This document shows, piece by piece, positions 37,310-46,890 of a stretch of 64,000 bases of DNA (positions are counted from its first letter, which is position 1; every line of letters starts with the position of its first letter). The notes beneath the pieces are model-generated. The model ran no database searches. It saw nothing but the letters and a program-made list of their open reading frames with translations, and was not told where the DNA came from. Origin of the DNA: Shewanella sp. UCD-KL12 (GTDB lineage: Bacteria > Pseudomonadota > Gammaproteobacteria > Enterobacterales > Shewanellaceae); the NCBI RefSeq assembly GCF_001957125.1, contig NZ_MPHJ01000010.1, positions 62,001-126,000 on the forward strand. Reading direction: 5' to 3'. The position numbers were made by a program, and so were the translations under genes.

Positions 37310-38200
37310 CTAGACGTTAGGACGCACGCCTAATGTATGGCAGATTGCATAAGTGAGTTCAGCACGGTTAAGCGTGTAGAAGTGGAAATCCTTCACCCCT
37401 TCTCGAGACAGCACTTTAACCATATCGATAGCCACGTTAGCACCGACCATCTGACGCGTCGTTGGATCGTCATCTAAACCTTCAAACTGCTTATGTAACC
37501 AAGCTGGAATAGACACATTGGTCATGCCAGCGAAGCGCTTAAGTTGCTTGAAGTTAGTGACTGGTAAGATACCAGGAATAATTTCAACATCGATGCCTGC
37601 AGCAACGCAGCGATCACGGAATCTTAAGTAAGACTCTACATCGAAAAAGAACTGAGTAATGGCGCGGTTAGCACCTGCATCAATCTTCTTTTTAAGGTTA
37701 ATAAGATCTGCCTGAGCATTTCTTGCATCAGGGTGAACCTCAGGATAAGCAGCGACTGAGATATCAAAATCAGCAACAGAGCGAAGCAGACGAACAAGGT
37801 CATTTGCAAAGCGCGTTGGCTTTGGGCTGCCATCGGGTAGATCGCCGCGCAAAGCCACTATGTCACGAATACCTGAGCTCCAGTAATGCTTAGCCAGCTC
37901 TTTTAGCTCTTCATCACTGGCATCGACTAAGGTTAAGTGAGGCGCTGCAACCAAGTCTGTCTCTTTTTGAATACGCTCAATCACCCCATGGGTACGATCA
38001 CGAACACCAGAGTTAGCACCGTAAGTCACAGAGACAAATTTAGGGTTAAGTGGCTCTAGTCGTCTCACCGAATTCCAGAGGATCTTTTCCATCTCAGGTG
38101 ACGCAGGGGGGAAAAACTCAAAAGAAACGTTAATATCACCATTAAGCTCAGCTAAGCTCTGGTTTAGTGATGTTGCATGTTGTGCATGATGAAAACCCAT
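37310..38200 (-). CDS. metF: 5,10-methylenetetrahydrofolate reductase
   Basis: FAD enzyme that makes 5-methyltetrahydrofolate for methionine synthesis. 296 residues; SFEFFPPASPEME at the N-terminus carries the catalytic Glu, and AALRG-like VALRGDLP and the AAYPEVHPDA segment are conserved. Two adjacent MetJ boxes lie about 95-110 bases upstream of the start. Confidence 0.96.
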   Translation of the reverse strand: MGFHHAQHATSLNQSLAELNGDINVSFEFFPPASPEMEKILWNSVRRLEPLNPKFVSVTYGANSGVRDRTHGVIERIQKETDLVAAPHLTLVDASDEELKELAKHYWSSGIRDIVALRGDLPDGSPKPTRFANDLVRLLRSVADFDISVAAYPEVHPDARNAQADLINLKKKIDAGANRAITQFFFDVESYLRFRDRCVAAGIDVEIIPGILPVTNFKQLKRFAGMTNVSIPAWLHKQFEGLDDDPTTRQMVGANVAIDMVKVLSREGVKDFHFYTLNRAELTYAICHTLGVRPNV

Positions 38201-38294
38201 TTCTTATCCCTCTACGACACTCTAAAAATTAGCTAAACGCTCGCACTAGCGGTAATAAAACCCACTCTTGAAGATATCTAGCACAAATCCATCT

Positions 38295-38310
38295 AGACGT
38301 TTGGACGTCT
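38295..38310. promoter_or_regulatory. MetJ boxes upstream of metF
   Basis: Tandem 8-mers AGACGTTT and GGACGTCT, close to the consensus AGACGTCT. metJ is at 42.5 kb. Confidence 0.85.
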
Positions 38311-38391
38311 AAATGGCTATATTAAAGAAGCTGAGGTTGAAGTCAATAGTAAAAAGATGAGTAAATTCAAATAAGATATAACAGGGGGCAA

Positions 38392-38712
38392 CGAGACTGT
38401 GACTTCGTCACTGCGAGTTCGGGCTTCGCCAAACGCCTCCGAGTGCGGGCTTCGCCCTTCGAGAGCGGCTGTGAAGCACCTTCGAGTACGTCGCTACGCG
38501 ACTGCGAGAAAAAGATAGGTCAGCTAGCAGTGAGCGACTACTAGCTCAAGAACAGTCAAAAGCGAAGTGAGTTTACGAACGGACTCGAAGCGCTGCGCCC
38601 TCGAAGTGAATGTAAATCCATTTACTAAGCCAGTTCGTCATCCATGACTCTTGTTCATGAGCTCATGGCTTCACCATATTCACCCTGCGAACAGACTCGA
38701 AGCGCAGCGTCC
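38392..38712. repeat. Mosaic intergenic repeat cluster, copy 4
   Basis: Fills the spacer between the metF promoter and the metL end. Contains GTTCGGGCTTCGCC, GTGCGGGCTTCGCCCTTCGA and the GTAAATCCATTTACTAAGCC module shared with copies 1 and 5. No gene. Confidence 0.8.
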
Positions 38713-38716
38713 TGCT

Positions 38717-41104
38717 TTATTCCTGCACCAGATCCCGACAGATCTGGGCAAGATCAGATTGCACCGCAGCTGCAGTGACTTCACGCCCTGCACCTGGGCC
38801 TCTGATAATTAGCGGGTTGTCTTGGTAAAATGCGCTACGTATAACAAACACATTATCACCTGGGGTTAAGTTAGCGTAAGCATGCTCAGTGTCAACCCAT
38901 TCAATGCCGACAGCCGCTTTGAGTTGGCCATCAACAAGGTCTAGCCCTGCGACATATCTAAGTACCTTGTCTTGCTCAGCGGCAGCTTGGAACTGCTGTA
39001 ACATTTCGCCGTCAAGTTCACTAATTCGCTCAATAAACTGTGCTAATGGAATATCGGCTAATTCAGTGGGGACTAACGAGTTGAGCTCAATATCTTCCAG
39101 CTCAATTTCATGACCTATTTCACGGGCAAGAATGAGTAGTTTTCGCTGCATATCACGACCAGAAAGATCGTCGCGCGGATCAGGCTCGGTAATACCTAAA
39201 CCTTTAGCTTCCATGACTAACTCAGAAAACGGCTTTTTGGCATCATAGTTTTCAAATAACCAGCAGAGGGTGCCAGAAAATATGCCACCAACCGCTTCAA
39301 TGCTATCGCCGCTATTGTGTAGATCATTCAGTGCATGTTGCACCGGAAGTCCTGCACCACAGCTCGCATTGTAACGCCAAAATAGTCGGCGATTACCCAG
39401 CTGCTGTTTCAGCTCACGATAGAATGCTAGCGGACCTGAACCTGCGAGCTTGTTAGCACTGACAACATGAATACCTCGAGAGAAAAACTCAGGATATTGC
39501 AAGGTAAGATCGGCACTAGCACTGATATCTAAGGCAATAATTTCATCACATTCAAGCGCTTGTAACTGCTCAAACATGTGATCGTATAACCAAGGCGTAG
39601 CTTGCTGCTCAAACGCCTCTTTCCAAGAGTCGAGTTCAATCCCCTCCTCCTTGAGTAACGCCTTTTTCGAGCTCAGTAGCCCCACCAGTTCAACACTCGC
39701 CTCTAGCTCTTTATTAAGCGTGCCTCTAGCACGGTTAAAGAGATCGACCCAAGCCTCGCCAATATTGCCAACACCAAGCAGTAGCACGCCAATACGCTTA
39801 CGAGGACCAGCGCAGCGGCGATGTACCTTCTGCGTTAACAAGTTAACCTGAGAGCCTGGCACTAAGGTGACTAAACTTAAGCCATCTTTAAATAGCGGTC
39901 TTGCATCTCGGCTTAGCAGACGGGCAAAGCCACGACGATATAAACCAGCATCAGCACTGACAAGTGCCACAAGCCCAAGATCTTCACGCAGTGATAGATC
40001 TGAGATCGCCAGCTCTTCAGTGTCTAAAATAGCTTGAACCTGCTTTTGATTCTCATGGGTAAAAGCAAGCTCAACCCGGTTATGTGCTAACTTCCAGTGA
40101 GCTAACGGGATAAGCCCAGCCTCTTCCAGCAGAGCCGCTAATTGAGCAACGTCACTGGCGATTCTGAAGTTAAACAGAGACACAGATGACAGGTTGGTGA
40201 CCACAGGTGCACTAGCTTGAGAGCTTTTAGGCGCAATCAAGGTAAAATCGGTATGGGAGGCGTAACTTGAGCGCACCGCTAGGCTGACTTCAGTATCAAA
40301 TAGTGGCTGTAGTGAACGATTGTGCAGTACTGGAGAGCCTAAGTGAGCTAAACGGTTAGCCTCATCTAAAGACAAGCTTTTTAATAACTTAGCATCATTA
40401 ATTTTATTTGGATCGGCGTTAAATACCCCTTCAACATCCGTCCAAATTGTCACTCGCTCAATATTAGCTAGGCTGGCAATCAAGGTTGCACTGTAATCAG
40501 AGCCATTACGCCCTAGCAGCAAGGTTTCACCTTGTCTGTTAGCACAGATAAAACCTGTGATGATCAAACGCTCATTAGGGTGTGTCTCAACGGCTTTTTG
40601 AACGCGAGCGCTAGACTCATCGAGTCTAATTTGTGGCACTGCGCCTTCATCGGCAATCAGCAAGCTTCTGGCATCGATATCCGATGCAGCAACCCCAGAC
40701 TCTCTTAGCAAGGCAGCGAGTAATCGCGCCGACCAGCGCTCACCAAAGCTCACCACTTCACTGCGCTTGTATTCATTTAGCTCATCGAGAGAGAAAAGAC
40801 TGATCAACTGATACTTATCGATAGATAAGCGCTCTCTTAAACTTCTTGCTTGCTCATTGGAGAGCAGCTGCTCAATCAAATTCTGTTGGAAGCTAATTAA
40901 TACTTGTAGCTCCTCTTGCCACAGCTGCTTGCTGTCTTTGAGTTCTAATAACTTATAAAGAAAATTGGTGCTCTTACCCGCGGCAGATACAACGACCAGA
41001 TCGTCGCTATTGCCATGAGTAAGAAGAATATGAGCAACACGGCGGTAGCAATCAGCATCCGCTAAGCTAGAACCACCAAATTTATGCAAATGACCACGCG
41101 CCAT
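38717..41104 (-). CDS. metL: Bifunctional aspartokinase II / homoserine dehydrogenase II
   Basis: 795 residues. N-terminal aspartokinase (HKFGGSSLAD) and C-terminal homoserine dehydrogenase (NAD-binding GVLLLGVGNIGEAW at about residue 460; SANKLAGSGPL). Catalyses the first and third steps from aspartate to homoserine for methionine. Starts 23 bases after metB with AGGAG, so metBL is an operon. Confidence 0.95.
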   Translation of the reverse strand: MARGHLHKFGGSSLADADCYRRVAHILLTHGNSDDLVVVSAAGKSTNFLYKLLELKDSKQLWQEELQVLISFQQNLIEQLLSNEQARSLRERLSIDKYQLISLFSLDELNEYKRSEVVSFGERWSARLLAALLRESGVAASDIDARSLLIADEGAVPQIRLDESSARVQKAVETHPNERLIITGFICANRQGETLLLGRNGSDYSATLIASLANIERVTIWTDVEGVFNADPNKINDAKLLKSLSLDEANRLAHLGSPVLHNRSLQPLFDTEVSLAVRSSYASHTDFTLIAPKSSQASAPVVTNLSSVSLFNFRIASDVAQLAALLEEAGLIPLAHWKLAHNRVELAFTHENQKQVQAILDTEELAISDLSLREDLGLVALVSADAGLYRRGFARLLSRDARPLFKDGLSLVTLVPGSQVNLLTQKVHRRCAGPRKRIGVLLLGVGNIGEAWVDLFNRARGTLNKELEASVELVGLLSSKKALLKEEGIELDSWKEAFEQQATPWLYDHMFEQLQALECDEIIALDISASADLTLQYPEFFSRGIHVVSANKLAGSGPLAFYRELKQQLGNRRLFWRYNASCGAGLPVQHALNDLHNSGDSIEAVGGIFSGTLCWLFENYDAKKPFSELVMEAKGLGITEPDPRDDLSGRDMQRKLLILAREIGHEIELEDIELNSLVPTELADIPLAQFIERISELDGEMLQQFQAAAEQDKVLRYVAGLDLVDGQLKAAVGIEWVDTEHAYANLTPGDNVFVIRSAFYQDNPLIIRGPGAGREVTAAAVQSDLAQICRDLVQE

Positions 41105-41127
41105 CTTTAACTCCTACTCTACCGAGA

Positions 41128-42294
41128 TTAACAACTTGCAGCGGCTGCTGCGGCAAGTCCAGCTTCAATATCGGCAACTAAATCGTCAGCATCTTCAATA
41201 CCGACAGAAAGACGGATTAGGGTCTCTTTTACCCCAGCTTCTGCTCGAGCCTCTGGCTCCATAGCTCTGTGGGTCATTGTCGCAGGAACTGCGACTAAAC
41301 TCTCTACCCCACCTAAACTTTCTGCCACTGAAAATACAGTTAATTTGTCAAGAAAAGCTACCAGCTCATCTTCACCACCTTTTAGCTCGAAACTCAGCAT
41401 AGCACCAAAGCCTTTCTGCTGTTTCGCTGCGATCTCATGACCTGGGTGATCAGCAAGCCCTGGATAGTAAATTTTATCCACCGCCGCACTTGATGTTAAC
41501 ACCTCAAGCACTCGCTGAGCATTCGCTTGATGTTCACGAATTCGTACTGCAAGGGTGCGAATACCACGTAGAGTTAGGTAGCTATCAAATGCAGAGCCTG
41601 TCAGCCCCAAAGTATTTGACCACCAATGCAATAACTCACCCAGCTCGGCATCTTTCGCAACCACTGCGCCGCCAACCACATCACTGTGACCGTTAATGTA
41701 CTTAGTTGTTGAGTGAATAACGATATCAGCGCCTAGCAAAAGCGGCTGCTGTAAAATAGGAGACAAGAAAGTATTATCAACTACCACAAGGGCGCCAACG
41801 GCTTTACTTGCTTTAGCTATCTCTTCGATATCAACAACACGTAGCAGCGGATTAGAGGGGGTTTCTAGCCAAACCATCTTAGGCTTTTGGGCAATAGCGG
41901 CTTCAAGTGCCGCGCCGTCAGTTTGATCCACGACAGCAAGCTTAAATGCGCCCTTCTTCGCTAAGTTGGTAAATAGACGGTAGCTGCCACCATAACAATC
42001 ATGAGGAACGATCAATAGATCATCAGGGCCCAGTAAACTCGTTACTAAGGTTATCGCAGCCATACCGGTACAGGTCACAACGCCAGTCGCGCCTTTCTCA
42101 AGGCCTGCAATGGCATCCCCAAGAATTGATCGCGTTGGGTTACCTGAACGACTGTAATCAAAATCTCTTGGGTTCTTATGCCCGTCAAAGGAGTAATTAG
42201 TAGATAGATAGATGGGAGGCACCACGGCACCATGTTGGGTATCGGACTCAATCCCTTGGCGCACTGCAATTGTGGCTAGTTTACGTTCACTCAT
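41128..42294 (-). CDS. metB: Cystathionine gamma-synthase
   Basis: PLP enzyme joining activated homoserine and cysteine. 388 residues. YSRSGNPTR, VTCTGMAA and the PLP lysine in HSTTKYINGHSD are conserved. AGGAGTT precedes the ATG. Divergent from metJ across two MetJ box pairs. Confidence 0.95.
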   Translation of the reverse strand: MSERKLATIAVRQGIESDTQHGAVVPPIYLSTNYSFDGHKNPRDFDYSRSGNPTRSILGDAIAGLEKGATGVVTCTGMAAITLVTSLLGPDDLLIVPHDCYGGSYRLFTNLAKKGAFKLAVVDQTDGAALEAAIAQKPKMVWLETPSNPLLRVVDIEEIAKASKAVGALVVVDNTFLSPILQQPLLLGADIVIHSTTKYINGHSDVVGGAVVAKDAELGELLHWWSNTLGLTGSAFDSYLTLRGIRTLAVRIREHQANAQRVLEVLTSSAAVDKIYYPGLADHPGHEIAAKQQKGFGAMLSFELKGGEDELVAFLDKLTVFSVAESLGGVESLVAVPATMTHRAMEPEARAEAGVKETLIRLSVGIEDADDLVADIEAGLAAAAAASC

Positions 42295-42359
42295 CTACAA
42301 CTCCTAGAAATAATACTGAACTTCAATTGTTATATTTTTCGACATCAAAAGGTACAAAG

Positions 42360-42429
42360 AGATGTCTGGACGTCTAAATGTACCTAAGGGGAGCGCTAGC
42401 GTCAACTAATTATAGACGTTTAGACGTCC
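42360..42429. promoter_or_regulatory. MetJ operator in metB-metJ divergent promoter
   Basis: Two arrays: AGATGTCT GGACGTCT (42360-42375) and AGACGTTT AGACGTCC (42414-42429), both close to AGACGTCT repeats. One lies near metBL, the other near metJ, allowing repression both ways. Confidence 0.88.
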
Positions 42430-42537
42430 AAACATATAGAAATCTATTTGCATTTGTCATAAATAAGAGGCAATAATTTGACTACACAATTTAAAGGGTT
42501 AAAATCTGCCCCGAATTTTGAAATTACAGGTGAGTCA

Positions 42538-42852
42538 ATGACTGAGTGGAATGGCGATTACATCAGCCCATATGCTGAACACGGCAAAAAAAATGAACAA
42601 GTAAAGAAGATCACCGTATCCATTCCTCTTAAGGTACTCAAGGTGCTTACCGATGAGCGTACTCGTCGTCAGGTAAACAACCTGCGCCACGCTACCAACA
42701 GCGAACTACTTTGTGAAGCATTTTTACATGCGTATACGGGTCAGCCCCTACCGAATGATGAAGATCTTTCTAAAGATAAGCCTGATACGATTCCAGCAGA
42801 AGTGAAACGCTTGATGGATGAGATGGGCATTGAATGGGAAGATGTCGAGTAA
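42538..42852 (+). CDS. metJ: Methionine repressor MetJ
   Basis: Ribbon-helix-helix repressor using S-adenosylmethionine as corepressor. The start is set at MTEWNGDYISPYAEHGKK (104 residues), near identical to E. coli MetJ; a TTG 60 bases upstream would add unrelated residues. KKITVSIPLKVLK is the DNA-binding strand. AGGTGA precedes the ATG. Confidence 0.97.
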   Translation: MTEWNGDYISPYAEHGKKNEQVKKITVSIPLKVLKVLTDERTRRQVNNLRHATNSELLCEAFLHAYTGQPLPNDEDLSKDKPDTIPAEVKRLMDEMGIEWEDVE

Positions 42853-43045
42853 CCTCACACTTACTCCACTCCCAGTCAATTTCTAAGGATCGCTTTGCGA
42901 TCCTTAGTTGTTTCTACGCCTTTACCTTATCTCAATACTTAAACGCCAATAAGCGTTACACTCAGTTCGTCGTCCATGTTCGCCATCAAAACTCGGTTGT
43001 TTTAATCGCAATCGGTATATCTGAAAATAGTTAAGAGTAAATGCC

Positions 43046-43783
43046 GTGCTTGCTATGATAGATCCAACCACACTCGCCCTCGCTTCCTTGATCATCTTCT
43101 TTGGTGCAATGACTCAAAGCCTTATCGGTTTTGGTTTAGCGGTTGTGGCATCGCCACTACTCTACATCGTTGACCCTGAACTTGTGCCAGCACCAGTTAT
43201 CATCATGGGTTTTTCTATCTCACTGCTAACGCTATTTCGTGAACGTGGTGCCCTTGAATTTAACGGTTTGCAATATGCCCTACTCGGGCGAATACCGGGT
43301 GGTTTTCTCGGTGCGGCCTTATTGATATTTGCCCCCCAACCGATCTTAGGTCTGGCAATTGCCGGCATAGTTGCAGCGGCCGTCATTCTAAGCTTACTTA
43401 AGTTCAATATTGTGGTTAACCGAACCAGTTTATTTTCAGCGGGTGTAGTGTCGGGTATTTTTGGCAATATCGCCGCCATAGGCGGGCCACCTATGGCGAT
43501 TTTACTCTCGGGCAGAGATGCTAGTCAGTTTAGAGCGGCGCTATCAGCATTCTTCATCTTCAGCTCGATGATCGCCCTCGTTATTCTAGCAATCACAGGC
43601 TTACTCACGATTAAGCACCTGTGGTTATCTCTGTTCCTACTCCCCTCTGTGATATTAGGTTACCTAGTTGCAGGTAAACTTGTTGGCCGAGTCGATAAAA
43701 ACAGAACTCGCAGCGCAACACTGATTCTTTGCTCAATCAGCGCTTTGGTGTTAACTGTGAAGTCGATAATGGAGTTAGGGTAA
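43046..43783 (+). CDS. TSUP-family (TauE/SafE) membrane transporter
   Basis: 245 residues with about eight predicted helices. Two-fold internal pattern typical of the family: GAMTQSLIGFGLAVVASPLL near the start and GIFGNIAAIGGPPMAI in the second half. Such proteins export sulfite or organosulfonates. The start is GTG 43046 with AAGAG 8 bases upstream; ATG 43055 is too far from it. Position after metJ is compatible with sulfur metabolism but substrate is unproven. Confidence 0.85.
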   Translation: MLAMIDPTTLALASLIIFFGAMTQSLIGFGLAVVASPLLYIVDPELVPAPVIIMGFSISLLTLFRERGALEFNGLQYALLGRIPGGFLGAALLIFAPQPILGLAIAGIVAAAVILSLLKFNIVVNRTSLFSAGVVSGIFGNIAAIGGPPMAILLSGRDASQFRAALSAFFIFSSMIALVILAITGLLTIKHLWLSLFLLPSVILGYLVAGKLVGRVDKNRTRSATLILCSISALVLTVKSIMELG

Positions 43784-43794
43784 AGGGAGAAAAG

Positions 43795-44045
43795 CAGCTA
43801 CGAGTTCGGGCTTCGCCCTTCGAGAACGGCTGGGAAACACCTTCGAGTACGTCGCTACGCGACTGCTAGCTCAAGAAAAATCAAAAGCGATGGGCTTTTA
43901 GCTCGCAGCCAGTGTAAATCCATTGACTAAACCAGTTAGTCATCCATGTCTCTCGTTCATAAGCTCATGGCTTCACCATATTCACCTTGTTGGCGTCATC
44001 GAAGTGAGTTTACGAACGGACTCGAAGCGAAGCGCTCTCGAAACT
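43795..44045. repeat. Mosaic intergenic repeat cluster, copy 5
   Basis: Between two convergent genes. Starts GAGTTCGGGCTTCGCCCTTC, then GAGTACGTCGCTACGCGAC, then the CAGCCAGTGTAAATCC module. Most complete match to copies 1 and 4. Confidence 0.8.
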
Positions 44046-44053
44046 TCTGTAAA

Positions 44054-45274
44054 CTAAAAATGATATGAAGTTTGCAGCACGCCACCTATCGCTTCATTGC
44101 TGCCTACCATGCCGGTAAAGTCGAGATAAAAGACTCGACCAAACTCAAAGCCAGTACCGAGTGAATAGATGTTAGCAGTATTATCTTTTATATCATGGCG
44201 GTAACCTAAGCGAAGCGCTAACCAATCGGTCGCTTGCATCTCGCCACCTAAGTGCCAATATTGGGTATCTCCCACCTCTTCAAAACGTTTTTGGGCATTA
44301 AGATCAATATCAGAGGTCAAAGTTAAGCTTTCCCAATCATAAGCCACTCCAGCGGCATACATGGGCTCAACTTGGAAGGTAAACCGTCTGCCTTGTGCCT
44401 CTATCGTTTCAACTTCCTGACTGATCAGATTACGCCCCGATAGGCCAACGGTTAATCCATCAACAGGCTCCATCGCCACACCTAAGTCGACATTAAATGC
44501 CGTCCCATCATTGCGATATTGGGCGTCATCAAAATCATTCGACTCAAAGTGACTAACGCTAGCCACATTGCTGTAGGTATCTATTCTTTGCAGTTTAGGT
44601 GATACCCCAATAGCAATAGGCATATTCACTATTGATAGCGGAAAGCTTAACGCCACCCCTAGATCTGAAACACTGGCCGTAACGACTGTTCCTTGTGAGC
44701 CTAATCCTTGAGAACCTAGTCCTTGAGCGTCTAGCTCTGTAAGCATGGGGGGATTATTGGAAGCTAATGTATTTAAGCTGTCGATATCTGAGTGTGCAAT
44801 CGCGGCAACGCCTAAGGTATCGATATAACTCTTATAAAATACCGCCATCGGCATTTTATGAGTAGGCAGTACAACAGAAAAACCAAGGCCTGCACTGGCG
44901 TAGGCATGCTTATTTTGCAGTGACTCATCACGATATAGCGATACCTTTGCGGCATCAACTGTACCAATGGGCGTATCTAGCCCTTTATAGGAAGATTGTA
45001 ATGCACCAAATTTATCAAGCACTTGTTCGCTATTAGCCCCATCAAATCCAAAGGCAGGTAATAGCGTGGCGAAATCATTAAATTTAGGAGCTTGTAGTGC
45101 CAACAGCGCAGGATTAATAAAAACAGCGCCATCTCGGTTTGACGAGGCTACGCCTGCGCCGCCCATGGCATCGCTTCGCGCCTCATAGTAGTGCTGCCCT
45201 GCGATAGCTATCGCAGGAGAGAGTAAGCCAGAAAGTAAGAGTGCACTATAAAGTGCCAACTTGAGCATTTTCAT
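44054..45274 (-). CDS. TraF-like (TraF_2) outer-membrane protein
   Basis: 406 residues from MKMLKLALYSALLL, with AAGG upstream; the frame extends 60 bases further without support. Signal peptide ends about AIAIA-GQ. EARSDAMGGAGVASSNRDGA and ending GVLQTSYHF resemble the chromosomal TraF_2 family, porin-like barrels related to FadL despite the conjugation name. No conjugation genes are near. A short GLGSQGLGSQG duplication occurs around residue 185. Confidence 0.75.
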   Translation of the reverse strand: MKMLKLALYSALLLSGLLSPAIAIAGQHYYEARSDAMGGAGVASSNRDGAVFINPALLALQAPKFNDFATLLPAFGFDGANSEQVLDKFGALQSSYKGLDTPIGTVDAAKVSLYRDESLQNKHAYASAGLGFSVVLPTHKMPMAVFYKSYIDTLGVAAIAHSDIDSLNTLASNNPPMLTELDAQGLGSQGLGSQGTVVTASVSDLGVALSFPLSIVNMPIAIGVSPKLQRIDTYSNVASVSHFESNDFDDAQYRNDGTAFNVDLGVAMEPVDGLTVGLSGRNLISQEVETIEAQGRRFTFQVEPMYAAGVAYDWESLTLTSDIDLNAQKRFEEVGDTQYWHLGGEMQATDWLALRLGYRHDIKDNTANIYSLGTGFEFGRVFYLDFTGMVGSNEAIGGVLQTSYHF

Positions 45275-45690
45275 CCATTCAGCCCTTATCTTTATTTTTA
45301 TTATCTGATGTTCATCAATCCCCTTCCTACTCAATAAAATTCAGCTTAGCGCACTCAATAATATCGTTCAAAATAAGCAGAAGAGGTAAAAAAACAGTCG
45401 AATTTAAAGATAGTCCAACATTTAGGATTGTGTACGACAAACGCTCAAAAAACCAACACTTCCGGCAATTTATTTTGATCTTTTTTTGTGCCGCTTTTTA
45501 CATCCAATATGAATAAAAACTAACCACATAATAAATAACAAGATTCACTCTATTTCTATCATGCAAAAACCTACTTTAGCCAAGACTAAAGCAGAGCATT
45601 TTTAATTAAGAACTCTCGTCAGATCTGACTATGATCCAACTTAGATCTGCCTATATTCAAGCTAAGATCAAAGCGGGATCTAACACCTAT
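45275..45690. other. AT-rich promoter region of TraF-like gene
   Basis: About 415 bases without a gene. AGATCTG occurs twice (near 45620 and 45643) as a loose direct repeat. No confident promoter found. Confidence 0.5.
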
Positions 45691-46596
45691 TTAGGCAAGG
45701 TATTCCTTAAAGTGATCAATGGTAAAACCCACAAACTCCTTTAATAGGGCTGGCTGATACCTGTCCTTATGATAAAGCAGGTATAAAGGCGTATCGGCGA
45801 CCTGCCAATCATCAAATACAGAGACTAACTCGCCACGGGCAAGCTCATCGCTACAATACAATTCAGGCAACCTCACAATCCCATTACCCATTAAGGCACT
45901 TTGCTTCATCGCCCTGCCATTACGGCAACGAAAGGCACCATTAATATGCACATCAAGCTTTTGAGCCCTGTTAGCAATATGAAAAAACGACCAGTTATTG
46001 ACTGAGCCAGTAATACATTGGTGCGCCTTGAGTGCTTTAGGATCGCCAGGTAAACCTCGGGCATCTACATATTTAGGTGAGGCAAGGGTCATATTGGTGA
46101 TATCCATTAACTTACGTGCCACTAAGCCGGAATCTTCTAACTCCCCCATCCTAAATACCAGATCAAATTGATCCACCAAGAGATCGACCCTTTGACTGCT
46201 GAAATCCAGCTCAACCGAGATACCAGGATACTTAGCGATAAATTCATTCACTAAGCGTGCGACGACCTCTTCACCGAGATAGCCACCAACACAGTTAACC
46301 TTAATACTTCCCTGCAGCCTTTGAGCGTTATCGACCGCGATCTCAATAGCCTGCTCAATATCATCAAACGCACCGCGACAACGATTAAAGAACGCTTCGC
46401 CTTGCTCTGTCATCCGCTGAGCACGCGTCGTTCTGGTGATAAGTGTGACTCCAAGACAAGCCTCTAACTGGGTGAGTTGCTTTGAAAGGTGGGAGCGAGA
46501 GCAATCGAGCACCTCAGCTGCCTTAGTAAAACTTCCCTGCTCGGCAATAACAGTAAATGCCTTGATGTCAGCTAGGTTTATCTCACGCTTACTCAT
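45691..46596 (-). CDS. LysR-family regulator
   Basis: 301 residues from MSKREINLADIKAF, preceded by GAGGAGAAG. N-terminal HTH (SFTKAAEVLDCSRSHLSKQL) and effector domain of the CrgA/DsdC-like class. Divergent from the short-chain dehydrogenase gene, so it probably regulates it. Confidence 0.88.
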   Translation of the reverse strand: MSKREINLADIKAFTVIAEQGSFTKAAEVLDCSRSHLSKQLTQLEACLGVTLITRTTRAQRMTEQGEAFFNRCRGAFDDIEQAIEIAVDNAQRLQGSIKVNCVGGYLGEEVVARLVNEFIAKYPGISVELDFSSQRVDLLVDQFDLVFRMGELEDSGLVARKLMDITNMTLASPKYVDARGLPGDPKALKAHQCITGSVNNWSFFHIANRAQKLDVHINGAFRCRNGRAMKQSALMGNGIVRLPELYCSDELARGELVSVFDDWQVADTPLYLLYHKDRYQPALLKEFVGFTIDHFKEYLA

Positions 46597-46624
46597 ACTT
46601 CTCCTCTTTATAGGCAATCACTGT

Positions 46625-46705
46625 CTCGATAGTCACTGTCTTGATAACCACTATCTCAATAACCACAGTCTAGATAATCACTATTTTGATAAACAGTCTT
46701 GATAA
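46625..46705. repeat. Degenerate 15-bp tandem repeats in divergent promoter
   Basis: Five to six imperfect copies of a GATAATCACTATCTT-like unit just upstream of the LysR start. No spacers between units, so not CRISPR. Confidence 0.75.
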
Positions 46706-46890
46706 ATAACACTCTCAACTGAAAGCATACTTCCACTTGTCACCATATGGAAACAATCATGTTCTTTTTAAGGCATATATCAACAATAACGTCAGCCCTA
46801 TAATGCATACAACTTAATGGAGCAGCTAATACTGATTGGCATGATTAGATAGCCACTCCCTTTGACTAAACAGATAAAAGGCTTAAACAG

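Noticed and set aside
42478..42537. N-terminal extension of MetJ
   Set aside because: Begins with TTG and adds residues absent from MetJ; ATG 42538 matches the family.
44054..45274. Conjugation gene
   Set aside because: The TraF name is by family only; no other transfer genes are present and the protein looks like a porin-type barrel.
46625..46705. CRISPR-like repeat array
   Set aside because: Units are contiguous and degenerate with no spacers, and there are no cas genes.
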